From NCBI GenBank assembly GCA_951802425.1, contig OX637804.1:2108001-2172000 (forward strand): a DNA stretch of 64,000 bases, in the 5' to 3' direction. Of the stretch, positions 34,460 to 45,609 are shown piece by piece. The notes beneath the pieces were generated by a model. It was given only the letters and a program-made list of their open reading frames with translations, did no database searches and was not told where the DNA came from. The position numbers were made by a program, and so were the translations under genes. How positions within the stretch are numbered: the first letter of the stretch is position 1; every line of letters begins with the position of its first letter. This DNA is from Clavaria fumosa. Taxonomy: Eukaryota > Basidiomycota > Agaricomycetes > Agaricales > Clavariaceae.

Positions 34460-34976
34460 AAGGCCTTTCCTCAGAACCCCGTCTTCATCGCCCACGCCCT
34501 GTACTGCACCCGGCTCGTTTCAGCCCAATGGCCCCGTTATCATCTTTCAGAAAGACAATGCCCGAAACACATTTAGACGTCTCCGCGCTCTAGACAGTCT
34601 CCCACTTAGCGTAGTGGTCGTTTGAAGAAGTAGGCGGGGATGCCTACAATATTTAATCGCAGATCGAGCAATGCTAAAGAGATCGAGGTGCGTGGCTAAA
34701 CAAAGTGTCGCATCGAATCTGATTTGGGAATGTCGTTCCGCTGAGGGGTGACCTACGCCCAACTGCGAAGGTTATGTTATAGGAGGCAGTGTCCTTACGA
34801 ACTTCCCCAATGATTTGCTCACCGGAATGCTGACCAGCGCGCGATCTGTTCATCTGTTTTGTTTTTCGGGTGCGCTTTGGCCCAGACCTTTGCACTAGAT
34901 TGCACTCGAACCTGGGCACGACGTGGGAGGCTCTGCCGGCGAGGTTCAGAAATGGCTCGTTTCCACCGTAGTCTAA
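34460..34976 (+). pseudogene. beta-trefoil copy D, degenerate
   Basis: The start codon is lost (AAG at 34460 where the others have ATG). Exon 1 begins AFPQNPVFIAHALYCTRLV, then has a deletion and frameshift. Exon 2 keeps WSFEEVGGDAYNI but has stops, and exon 3 is barely recognisable. Exon 5 (34899-34976) is still open: IALEPGHDVGGSAGEVQKWL. No protein of the family can be made from it. Confidence 0.75.
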
Positions 34977-35251
34977 GTTCCGTTCCCACCAAACTTTCCT
35001 TTAACTGCTCTCCGTTCTGCCTCGAGTTGCCCTCAGTATGTCTTGTACCAACAAATTGTTTCGCCAGTGTATCACTTCGGCAATCTACCATTTGCGAGCT
35101 CAATTCTCCGTGAACCTTCAGTGACTGCTCTGCTCTCTGAATTGCACGACGAGCCGATGCTGAATGGCAAATGCAAATAAACACAAATCACGTATCCGTG
35201 ACACGTCACGGTCTGCGCTCCTCTGCGATCACATCGTGCACCTAGCTCGTA

Positions 35252-38200
35252 ATGAAACTCAAGGAGATACATAGAACTTCCACATTCGCATGGTCTCCGA
35301 CACCCGGCTTGCCGTTTCTCGCGACAGGGACTGCGGCTGGTGCTCTTGATGCTTCTTTCAGTAACGAAAGCCAACTTGAAATCTGGGCTCCGGATTTCTT
35401 GGACAAGGACGAATATGATCTCGGCGTTGAAGGCCAGCATGGCCCTAAAGGCGTCGTAATGGATAGTTCAAGGTATGTGCTGGAGTGTGGACCTGCTGCA
35501 CTGGCCCTTATTATACCTGTGATAGATTTCATCGACTGGCCTGGGGAAATCCAGGTCCAGACCGCGCAAAAGGCGTCATCGCCGCTGGGATGGAAAATGG
35601 CGATCTTGCGCTTTGGGACCCCGAAAAAATTTTGCACCATGCCAAGTTAGCTTGTTTATCATCTCCGCCGTCGTGTTGGCGCTGACTCCATAGACTCACC
35701 CATAGCGCCACAGAAACGCTCATTCTCCGCAACTCGATTCATGGCGGACCCGTCCGAGGTCTTGATTTCAATCCAATTCAGACCAACCTGTTATCTTCCG
35801 GAGGAATTAGGGGCGAGGTAGGAATACCTAAGCCATTCTCGCGCATGGCTCTGAACCCATTCTGATAGGTGTATGTATGGGATCTCAAAGACCCTTCCAA
35901 ACCGTATTCTCCAACGCCAGGCACCCGCTCCACTAAGTTGGACGAGATCACGTCCCTTGCTTGGAATTTGCAAGTGCAGTATGTCCTGGCTGGTGCCAGC
36001 AGCACTGGCTACACCGTCGTGTGGGATTTGCGTGGAAAACGAGAGGTCGTTGCCCTAACGTATGGCGGAAATCAGACTATGGGTGGTCCTGGCGGTATGA
36101 TTGGAGCTAGGCGAGGTATGAGTGATGTTGCTTGGCATCCAGATAATGTGACTGCCTGCTGTATCTATTTCCCGCCTCGTCACTGACCATTCGCGAAGGC
36201 CACCAGACTCGTGACCGCAAGCGAGGACGACTCTTCCCCTGTTATAATGGTGTGGGATCTGCGCAACGCTCGTGCCCCTGAGAAGGTACCTCTCATGATT
36301 CACTGACCAATCGTTTCGTCGATTGACGATATCTCCAGATCTTGACAGGACACGAGAAGGGCATTCTGTCCTTATCATGGTGCAAGCAAGATGCCGATTT
36401 GCTTCTCTCGTGCGGGAAAGATAATCGCGCGTTGTGTTGGAATCCTCAGACATCTGACATCATCGGCGAGGCATGTAAACCTTCTTTGACATTCTGTTCT
36501 GTCTTCACACGCCGCACCACTCCTGCAGCTTCCGTCGTCGGACAATTGGGCATTCCAGGTTGACTGGTGCCCTCGAAATCCAGACCTTCTTGCAACCGCC
36601 TTCTTCGACGGAACCATCGGGATCCACTCTATTCACTCTACCAACGAGTCCCTTTCTGTGGAAGCTGCGTTGCAATCGGACGGCGCAGATATTTTTGACG
36701 TTCCAGGATTTTCGCGTCTGGCGCAGGGCTCGCTGTCTCTCAAGCAGCCCCCAAAGTGGCTCCGCCGTCCCACCTCAAACTCTTGGGGATATGGCGGAAA
36801 ACTGGTCACTGTATCGAATCTACCATCACCTCACGGGAAGAATCAGAGCAGTGTCGTGCATATACGGAAAGTGGTGACAGAACAGACCCTCGTGCAGCGA
36901 GCGAAAAAGTTCCAAACAGCTGTCGCGGGAAAGGATCTGGATTCATTCTTGGAAGACAAGAGTGGAGAAAACGAGGCCCATGCGACCGCATCGAGTGCTG
37001 CGTCGTGGAAGCCGCTCCTCTCGAGCCTGTTCAAGGCAGATTCTCGGGATCAATTGGTCACGCTGCTCGGCTTCTCCAAGCAGGAGATCGCCGCGCGTGT
37101 TGCGGAGGCAGTTGAGAACGTCAAGAAGAACAAGGCTACCACGTCGACTATCAGAGCACCGTCCGACGACGAGCTCTCTTCGGAAAAGCCTCATGGGCCT
37201 GTGGTTTCCTTCGCCGAGCCAGAGCGCTCTGATAGCAGTGACGGGGACCACGACGCTGCATCGGGGGGCGGGATCGAGCAGACGCCATCAGAAATTAGTG
37301 CTAGCGTCGCTTCAGACATGACCGACGCCACAAGACTCGCCGACGGTGAATCTAATGCGACCACGGTGCCTAGCTTATTCGGCGACGATGGTAATGTCCA
37401 GGATGCTGCTGCTGACTTCTTTAGCACTATCACCGTGTCCAATGCTGGCTTGGAGGCGCGGCAGGTCGTCATCCCTCATCATAACTACGGCTTGGACTCG
37501 TCGGTCGCCGCAACCATGGGGTCTGGACCATCCTCTATTGCCTCCGAGAGCTTCAAAAACAACGTTTTCAAGATCTATCCGAACAACGAATCGGAGATTG
37601 ACCGTTTAGTCACTAAGGCTTTGGTCCTTGGAGACTTTCAGAGCGCTGTCGACCTATGCCTCACATCGGAACGGTACGCGGATGCGATATTGCTCGCCGT
37701 CAAAGGGGGGCCGGACCTTTTGCAACGCACTCAGAAGACATACTTTGATCGTCAAACGTCTGCCTTGCCATACCTCAGGCTGTTCCAGTCTATCGTCACG
37801 GATGACCTTGCCGACATCGTACAGAATGCGGATCTGAAGGAATGGCAGGAGATCTTTGTAGTCCTTTGCACATTTGCGGGCAAGGAAGACTTCCCCGGTC
37901 TGGCGGAGTCGCTTGGCAGACGGCTTGAGTTCCAGTGGACCATTACGCAGAGCTCCGACGAGCAGGGCCGTCGATCTGGAGAGAACCATTGGAGAAACAA
38001 TGCAACCCTCGCATACCTGGCTGCGGGTCGCTTGGAGAGGCTTGTTAGTATCTGGGTGGAAGAGATGTCCGAGGAGGAGAAGCGGCTGCTGTCAGACGAG
38101 CAGGACGGACATTTCTCGCGCTATGCAGCGCATGCCCACGCACTGCAGAGTTTGGTCGAGAAAGTGACGGTGTTCCGCTCGGCGATCGATTACGTCGACG

Positions 38201-40280
38201 AGGATCTCTCGGAGTCGGCTGCGAACGACCGGTCCTTCAAACTTTCTGGGCTGTACGATCGCTACCTCGAGTACGCGGAGGTACTGGGCAGTCAGGGGCT
38301 CGTCGCGGAGGCGGCCGAGTTCATCAGGCTGGTGCCTGGGGATTACCATGGCTTCCCGTTGCGGGGCTCCGGGCAGCGCCAGGCCGCAGCGACGGCGGAA
38401 CATGCCGGTGGTGCTCAGACTGCCCCTGCGGTGGGGGGGACACAGCCCGGTCCGCAAGCATTGACGGCTGCCTCCTCGACCGCTACCATTTCTGGTGCCG
38501 GGTATGCGGCTAAGCCACAGCCCGCCGCTGCGCCTTCCGCGTACACGGGATATGCGCCTGCTAGCCATCACGCTGCGGCTCAGCCACCGACTGGGTCGTA
38601 CACCGTCGCCCCGCAGCAGGCTGCTTATCACACACCGGCGTATGGACATTACGCACCGAGTGCGTACCAGCCGACGCAAGCCGTCGGACCGAGCCATCAG
38701 ATACCCCAGCACCAGCACCACCACCAGCAGCACCAGCACCAGCACCAGCACGCAGCAGGATCCGCGCTTGGCGCGCCACCTCCTCTGCGCACCTCTTCGG
38801 CGGCGGCGGCCCCTCCTCTGCGCACCTCTTCGGCGGCGGCGGCCCCTCCTCCGAAGCGCACGGAGAACGGCGGCTGGAACGACGCACCGATGGTTCCCCC
38901 TCCTGACCGGCGGTCACCCGCTACGATGACTGGCGCCGGCGGCGGCGGCGCCGCTAAGCTTGCGGCGATCACGTCGCCCTTCCCGAACGCGCCGGCTGCG
39001 CACTACCCGTCGACGTCGCCTGCGAACGTCCCTCCGCCGCCGCGGCCGGGGAGCGTCCAAGCGCAGCGGGCGCCTCCTCCGCCGTCGTCGGGGGGACGTT
39101 TGGCGCCGGGCCGGGGGCCGGGACCGGGACTGGGCGCTGGGTATCCGCCGCCCATGGCGAGACCGTCGTCTGGCCCGCCTGGACACCCGCCGAACGCGCC
39201 TCCGTCGAGGATGGTGTCTCCGCCGCAGCGGCAAGCCCCGACGACGGGCCAATACGCGCCCCCGGCTCCTCTCCCTCCTCTCCCTCCTCCTCCTCCGCCG
39301 CCGCCGTCTTCTTCTTCTTCTTCTTCTGCGGCCCGTCCGATGGCGGCACAGACGCCCCCTCCCCCTCCGCCTGGGCGTGGGTTGGGGCCGCCGCAAGGGT
39401 ATCCGCAGGCGGGGCAGTATGGTCCTGGCCAGCCGGCGGCGCCGCAGCAGCAGGGCCAATATGCGCCCCCGCCGTCTCAGCAATTACAGCAACAGCAGCA
39501 ACAGCAGCAGCAGCATCTACCGCCGCAACAGGCGCAACAGCCGCTTCCCCCGCCGCCTGGGCCGTACGGGCCGCCGGGGGGAGTACCCACCAGGGTGGGA
39601 GTGCCGGTGCAGGCGCCTCTCGCTGGTACTGCGGCGGCGGCGGCGCCACCACCACCACCGCCGGGGAGCTCGCCGGGACGACCAGCTGCCTCGGTGCGAG
39701 CACCGACGAAGACGGGGCCACCGCCGCCGAAGTATCGTGAGTTTTGGGATCACGGATCAACCTCATGATTGACTCGATTTTTTTTGTTTTTTATTTTTTA
39801 TTTTTTGTAGCTGTTGGTGATCGAAGTCATATACCTGAATTTGCGATGCCGGCTTTTGCAGTGATATCGGAGCAACTGGGTCATTTGCGACGGACGACTC
39901 AGGTAATTGTTTTTTTTTGTTTTTTTGTTTTTTTGTTTGGTCATGGCCTGTATTCTGATGATTTGACCCTGTCCCTCTAGCAAAAACGACTCATTGATGA
40001 CCTTGAACGTCGGATCAATCCGCTCTTTGACGCTTTGAATTGCGAGACGCTATCGAGACCTGTTGTAGATCAGTTGCTGGTGTTGACGAGAGGTAAGTTA
40101 CAAGAGAACTCTTTTCGCTGTGGGTCCTCGAAGACTGAATTGTTCCCTCCTCCAGCCATGGCAGCACGCGACCGCGAAGCTGCGCTTTCGATCCACGTCG
40201 ACCTCCTTACACGCGGTTCGCAGACGGACGATATTGGATTGTGGATGTCGGGTATCAAGCAGCTTATTGTGCACTTGTAA
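35252..40280 (+). CDS. SEC31: COPII coat outer-layer subunit Sec31
   Basis: Ten exons (35252-35472, 35526-35645, 35706-35817, 35869-36147, 36199-36285, 36339-36470, 36529-39736, 39811-39902, 39981-40092, 40156-40280) give about 1495 residues. The start [20 protein letters not shown] and the WD40 propeller (GGMENG-type, [47 protein letters not shown]) are diagnostic. The alpha-solenoid follows, then a very long Pro/Gln/His-rich linker (about 38340-39730) and the C-terminal helical domain ([23 protein letters not shown]). Sec31 with Sec13 forms the outer cage of ER-to-Golgi vesicles and stimulates Sar1 GTPase. The intron after exon 6 begins GC, not GT. Confidence 0.95.
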
Positions 40281-40536
40281 GAAAGAACAAGGTAAATATT
40301 CATTGAGAGTAGTAGAGCGAGTTTAAGCACTCTTTTTTTTTTTGAAGTCTAAGTTTTCAAGTGATGGATTGTTGCCCCGTCTGTAATGAGAAATGGAAAT
40401 ATGACCCCTTTTTTAGAATTTTCCTTGGTATGACTTCAAATGACACCAGAGTTGATGATGACGTCATGACATAACATCATTACTCTCTAATAACAATCGC
40501 AAACATTCTTTCTCTCTCGAACCTTGCACGTGTCAA

Positions 40537-40862
40537 TCATCTGACTTCGTCTGACGAGTCAAGAAGAGCCACTTCCTCGCCGGGACCGTCCTCGCCGGGA
40601 CCGTCCTCACCGTCACTGTCCTGGCTGTTGTTACGGTACGCAGGAGGGGGGGAGTAGCACGGCGGGGGACGATCATCCATTGGCACCATCTCGTTTTCTT
40701 CATCATCATCTGGCCCAACCAAGTCCGCGCCCTGCAGAGAAATGGATCAGTTTGTACTATTGGAGTATAAGATATAGTTGTTTGCAGACGCACAGTAATG
40801 CATACTACAAACGACTCCATTACCAACTTGCATTCTCCTAAACAGCCCTCAATGAAGCCCAT
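40537..40862 (-). CDS. small acidic protein with PPxY-type motif
   Basis: Two exons on the minus strand (40862-40809 and 40731-40537, intron 77 nt, GT-AG) join in frame to 82 residues: MGFIEGCLGECKLVMESF then GADLVGPDDDEENEMVPMDD, a Pro-rich CYSPPPAYRNN and an acidic tail ending SSDEVR. PPAY fits the PPxY ligand of WW domains, as in adaptors of Nedd4/Rsp5-type ubiquitin ligases. I do not recognise a family. It is convergent with SEC31, 256 bases apart. The short length leaves doubt, but frame-keeping splice sites support it. Confidence 0.45.
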
Positions 40863-41255
40863 TTTTTTTTCAATCTTCGTTGGTTGCTTTTTAGTTTTTT
40901 AGTTTTTGTTGTTGTTTTTGGCGGTCTGTCTTGTGCATCATTCGTTTGGACTGTCTCTCTCTCTTTATATATACTCATCTCCAGTGCAACGGTCATTTAA
41001 AAAAAAGAGAATTTGAATATTGAATATTGAGCAGTTTCATTTGATTTGACCAAACCGTAGTTTCGCCGGGGGTTAACCGCAGCAGTTCAAGCTTTCAATG
41101 TTGTTCAAGGTTCAGTCTTGGCCCTTTAGTTATTACTTCTACCCTTGGGATTGTATATTACAGCGAAAGAACGGGACATTTGTTGTTTTGAATATCACCG
41201 CTGCCCTAATGGCCATGAATCGGACTAACTGAACCGAAAGCAAGCAAGGGGAAAG
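40863..41255. other. intergenic, no gene seen
   Basis: T-rich runs near 40861-40920, a CTCTCTCTCT tract near 40954 and AT-rich sequence. It precedes the tandemly duplicated block. Confidence 0.4.
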
Positions 41256-41414
41256 AATCCATTGCTTCTCTTCTCTGAAACTTCACTGCTATCGAGTAGA
41301 GGACACCTTTTTTTTTGCCACACCATCGAATAGACGCCGAAAAGGAGATTAGTAAAATTTTCACACTAACCCTTGAAATGAAACGAGGTCAATCCCGTGA
41401 TCACACACAACATT

Positions 41415-42014
41415 ATGAGATTCGTTGTTGTATCATTTGCCACCATATTCCATGTCTCTCATGTCTTAGCTTGGAGTGCTGCTGGTAATCTCTCTCTCTC
41501 TCTTTCTATCTCTCTCTCACTCAATCCTTCTTATGTAATCCCAGGTCATGAAATCATCGCTACCATAGCACAGATCTATCTCCATCCATCCGTCTTCAAC
41601 TCCGTGTGCCACATCCTCAACTACCCCTCAAAGGACAACCCATTCCCATCACCTTCCTTAATCCCATCCCATACTCCAGGCGTCCCGCCCTGCCATCTCG
41701 CGTCCGTCGCCACCTGGGCCGACCGCGTCCGCTTCACGAAGCGCTGGAGCGCCCCTCTACACTACATCAACGCGCTTGACGACTGGCCCAGCGCGCGGTG
41801 TGCGTTCCCCGGTGCGCGCGGCTGGGCCGGCAGGGAGGGCGCGAACATCATCGGCGCTATTAGGAACACCACTGACATCCTGAAGGAGTGGGTCGGCGGG
41901 CGGAGCAGCGGCGACGACGATGTCGGCAGGGCGAACGAGGCGCTCAAGTTCCTCGACCTTGGAGAGCACGTTGACGTGCGGCAGCTCGAGGTGGAGCATC
42001 GTCCGCAGGCTTAG
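41415..42014 (+). pseudogene. truncated S1/P1 nuclease fused to antisense GPN2 sequence
   Basis: Exons 41415-41484 and 41545-42014 make an open frame of 179 codons. Up to ANEALKFL it matches the nuclease of unit 2, including the signal peptide, mature Trp, WSAAGH, ATWADRV and LHYIN. At 41955 it runs into the reverse strand of the GPN2 gene and ends [19 protein letters not shown]. The HFLGDMHQPLH and FHKVWD zinc ligands are absent, so no catalysis is expected. The signal peptide is three residues shorter than in unit 2. It could still be secreted as a short chimeric protein if transcribed. Confidence 0.8.
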
Positions 42015-42555
42015 GAGGAGGACGGAGATGTACTTTGAGGCGTCTGTGACGTAGTGCGCGTCGCAGAGATGGACGGCGGCTAGCTGTACTAGACAGGGAT
42101 TACATCAACGGGCCGGGACACGAGGAGAGGGCGAGGGATCCAGGAGGGAAGGGGGGAAGGGGGGAGGGCGCACACGAAAGCCCATCTTGCCCAGCTTATC
42201 GATGACGCGCCGCAGACTGGCGTGCACGGTGCTGAGCTCGACCTGCCCGGGGAGGTCAAACAGGACGTACGCGTCCGGCCCAAGCGCCTCAAGGCGGCGC
42301 GCGAGCCAGTCAAAGTTCGCGTCGAGGTACTCCATCGCGAAGAGCAGCCCGCCGTTCGGGCCGAGCGCGACGAGCTGCGTGATGTCGACCGCGCACGGGT
42401 AGGGTGGCGGGGTCGAGGTTCACGATGGAGAGCGCGCGCTGGTGGTGGTGCTCCTGCTGCGGCTGGGGCTGCGCGGTGTGGAGCTGGTGCTTGCCGTGGC
42501 AGTAGGTGGACTTGCCGCTCCCGGGCGGACCGCAGACGATTTCGCCGAAGGGCAT
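41955..42555 (-). pseudogene. GPN2-like GTPase, truncated copy
   Basis: From an ATG at 42555 it reads [17 protein letters not shown], with an intact P-loop, and [11 protein letters not shown]. Deletions relative to unit 2 (near 42375 and 42405) then shift the frame and remove the GPN signature (LGPNGG). Only the first exon and part of the second remain; the rest was lost in the deletion ending at 41955. It cannot encode a working GTPase. Confidence 0.8.
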
Positions 42556-43017
42556 TCGACGGCGGGGGGGCGGACGTTGTTGTTGGGACTGGGTTGTGGC
42601 GGCGGCGATTTGTTTTTTCAGGGAGTGCAATGTCGCGGCCTTTTGGCGGTGGTGTCACGCACGCCTCTAACGAGCTCTAACACTGACCACGCTGACCACT
42701 GCTGACAACCATAATCTCACAAAGGAGCAGCTCGTCGGTGAAATCTCCCTTTTTTATGTGGTACGGCCCTGGGATCAGGTCCGCGCTTTAATCTCGACGG
42801 TCAATATGCAGTATTGTTGTTATTATTATGCGGGGAGTCGTTACTCTGCGCTGGTCGCTGTCGGTCTCACAATGTACTCCAACGCTGAGCTTCGTCTCCA
42901 ACTTCAACACTGAAGCCATTGAAGCCGAGTGCTGGACTCATCCGGAGGCATCCGCTATTTCTCAAAGGCGACATAATCTCACAGGGACGGCTCGTGCAAG
43001 GGAGTTTTTTTGCGCAC

Positions 43018-43303
43018 TGCAACCTGTCAGTGTTGACCTAGGAAACGCTTCCGTCCACACGTACCGAACGCCCTGATATAGGTCCACGCTTTAATCCCGC
43101 AATTGTGAACTGCAACCTGTCGGTGTTGACCTAGGAAACGCTTCCGTCCACACATACCGCACGCCCTGATATAGGTCCACGCTTTAATCCCGCAATTGTG
43201 AACTGCAACCTGTCGGTGTTGACCTAGGAAACGCTTCCGTCCACACATACCGCACGCCCTGATATAGGTCCACGATTTAATCCCGCAATTGTGAACTGCA
43301 CTG
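43018..43303. repeat. 93-bp tandem repeat, about three copies
   Basis: A 93-bp unit containing GGAAACGCTTCCGTCCACAC and GGTCCACGCTTTAATCCCGC repeats with starts at 43041, 43134 and 43227. The equivalent place in unit 2 (about 49430-49515) has one copy. It lies between the GPN2 and DUF4436 starts, so it may affect a shared promoter region. Confidence 0.8.
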
Positions 43304-43494
43304 CCGTGGTGCAGGGTGAGTATTTTTCCTCACCCACGGGCACAGCCCCCGAACAACGCACTTGCTCACATATATATGTAGGAACAACAGATCCCACCCA
43401 TGCGCACTTCTCGCCCACGAAACTACGCGCAGGAGAGTCATACCCCAACATCCTCGAGCCCTTCCTTCGGGGTTCGTTTGGCTAGCCCTCGACG

Positions 43495-45564
43495 ATGGCC
43501 TGGCTGCGACACGTCTGTCACGTGATATGCATTTTCTTCCTCTTAGCGCTTTTTCTCCTCGCCATACCCATTCACAGGGTTACCCATGACAACACGTACG
43601 CGAGCGCCAGGCCGGCCAACCCGTTCCACGGTAGAAAAGTGCGTGACATCCATGGTGTCCGAGGCGGCATCCTTGGTCGACCCCTCCGTTTTCGTGCTGT
43701 AGATCACTATGGAGTCGAACCTTCTCAACGTCGATCCCAAGCTAGGGTTCTTGTCGTTGTGGTGGTCAATATCCTCCGATTCAGCATGTGATCTCACAAT
43801 ACCGGACACGTCTCCGAACTGCACCATCGCGAGCATATTCTTCGACCAGTAAGAGCTCCCTTGCCTCCCCCAGCCTTCATCAGGATGTCGACTCCTTTGG
43901 AACTAGGAACACGGCCTATCGTTCCGTCTCTGTTCCAGAAGTGCCTTCGACCAGCGGTTTTCCTTCTCAGCCTTACTTCATATGGGTTCCACATTTGTTT
44001 TCAGACGCCAGAGCTAACGATGCGTCGTTCACCACGACCCTCCGGCTGAACTCAAGTTCCAATGCTGCATCGCTGCAGCACTATCCCTTTGATGAGTGCG
44101 ACACTCTCCCCACAGCTCCCCCCCTTCCGTCCATTTTTGTACTCACTCAGTCTACCTTTAGGTATTCCGCCGATGTATGGCTTTATGCAAATGAGACTGC
44201 ATCGACTGCTCCCATCGGTATCGTCGTAACCAAGTCCTTTGGCATCTCTGTGTATGTCTCTCTAAATCGAATAGAAACAAACTATTAAGCTGAACAAGGG
44301 CACCTGGGCTGTAGTGGCTTCTCTGTCAGCACGGAGTTCCTAGATATCACTGCGTACCGCACGCCGCCAGGCCTTTACAGCGAGCGGATCCACATCAAAC
44401 GCGGATTCCTCGTGAGGGCGTACGCGGTCACGATTGTCATAGCAGTCTGTCCGTTTCTTTTTTCTTCTTCTCCCTTCTGTCCAACCATCTCGCGACTGAC
44501 ATCCTACTCGAACGACAGGGTTCTCCACGCTAACGTTCGCGTTTGGGACAGGGTTGAGCCTCGTTTTCGGGCATAATAGGAGCGGGCGCTCTCTCGCTCT
44601 ATCGGTGGGAATGCTCTTTGCCACCACGCAGCTAAGGGCTACTTTTCCGGGAGCGCCGGAGTTCGGTGCGGTCGCCCACCTTTATCCCCAGCATCTTACG
44701 CCGTTAACGCAGTGCCCTGTTCCCTAGGTACGACGCTCGGTAAGCACCGGGATATCCGCTGTCGGTCTCTCACGATCCATTCATGCCGACCGTCTCTCCA
44801 GACTACTATGGCATTTTACCATGCCTCGTCATTTTGGCGTTCTGCGTGCGTTTCCCCCCCCCCCATGTCCTGCGCCGTTCGGCGTGTCTCATCCGATGTC
44901 GTAATCAGGCTGGGTGGAGCATCTTTGCGCTGACCTTCATCCACGACATTGAACGTGAAAACCGCAATAATACCTTCTCGAAGTGGCTCGGTATGGAATG
45001 CCCCCCCCTCCCTCCGTCCCCTTCTCCCCTTCTCCCATCCCTCGTCCGTCCCCTTCTCCCCTTCTCCCATCCCTCGTCCGTCCCCTTCTCCCCTTCTCCC
45101 ATCCCTCGTCTGTCCCCTTCTCCCCTTCTCCCATCCCTCGTCCGTCCCCTTCTCCCCTTCTCCCATCCCTCATCCGTCCCCTTCTCCCCTTCTCCCATCC
45201 CTCGTCCGTCCCCTTCTCCCCTTCTCCCATCCCTCGTCTGTCCCCTTCTCCCCTTCTCCCATCCCTCGTCCGTCCCCTTCTCCCCTTCTCCCATCCCTCG
45301 TCCGTCCCCTTCTCCCCTTCTCCCATCCCTCGTCCGTCCATCCTCTTACGTCGCACAGATCGCAGGATCTTCAATGTCAACGCGCGCGATGCGGATTATC
45401 GGCAAGCCAACCCAGACGCGCGTGACGACTTCCTCAACGTCTCCACACGCAACGAGGAAGACCCCGATGCGCACGATGCGAACGGCGGAGACAACGACAA
45501 CGACATACCACTCGCCCGGCTAGGAGGTAATGATGCTGTCCCAGCACGCCCCGCCATCGGGTGA
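43495..45564 (+). CDS. DUF4436-type membrane protein, copy 1
   Basis: Eleven exons (43495-43638, 43703-43848, 43884-43920, 43971-44095, 44162-44251, 44315-44448, 44519-44665, 44728-44739, 44802-44845, 44909-44990, 45359-45564) encode about 388 residues. An N-terminal membrane anchor (CHVICIFFLLALFLLAIPI) is followed by an outer domain with SLQHYPFDEYSADVWLYA and SFGISVGFS, then membrane segments (AYAVTIVIAV, FSTLTFAFGTGLTLVFG), the signature FATTQLRATFPGAPEFGTTL and YYGILPCLVILAF, and an Asp/Asn-rich tail. This arrangement matches fungal DUF4436 proteins, whose role is unknown. Exon 8 has only 12 nt. The last intron (368 nt) is filled by a minisatellite. Intact. Confidence 0.75.
45017..45338. 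repeat. 32-bp pyrimidine minisatellite, ten copies, inside an intron
   Basis: Ten near-identical units with the core CCTTCTCCCATCCCTCGTCC fill the last intron of DUF4436 copy 1; unit 2 has a single copy (about 51226-51259). Open frames on both strands here are products of the repeat. The strand asymmetry (C/T only on plus) could favour triplex or R-loop formation. Confidence 0.9.
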
Positions 45565-45609
45565 CGCTGGTGCGCGGTGTCCCATCTGGCGCACTGCGTG
45601 ATTTCGAGT

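Larger units (their letters stand above)
41256..45609 (+). repeat. tandem gene-block duplication, unit 1
   Basis: Unit 1 is colinear with unit 2 (45847-51532) from GAATCCATTGCTTCTC to GATTTCGAGTCCGGAT, except for a 1.73-kb deletion at 41955 (missing the equivalent of 46571-48303) and expanded tandem repeats at 43018 and 45017. A 237-base spacer separates the units. The sequence GGATGCACTGA at the spacer's right end also follows unit 2, giving a candidate breakpoint. Confidence 0.85.

Noticed and set aside
38560..39770. Several 100-270-codon Arg- or Ala-rich frames overlapping SEC31
   Set aside because: GC-rich, Pro/Gln-coding SEC31 linker keeps other frames open; the SEC31 frame alone joins correctly to conserved exons on both sides.
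43027..43248. Repetitive minus frame with CGRKRFLGQHRQVAV units
   Set aside because: Direct product of the 93-bp tandem repeat, whose length is a multiple of three.
44816..45425. Long open frames on both strands with Gly/Glu/Lys/Arg or Pro/Ser repeats
   Set aside because: They are translations of the 32-bp intronic minisatellite; the unit length leaves frames open by chance.
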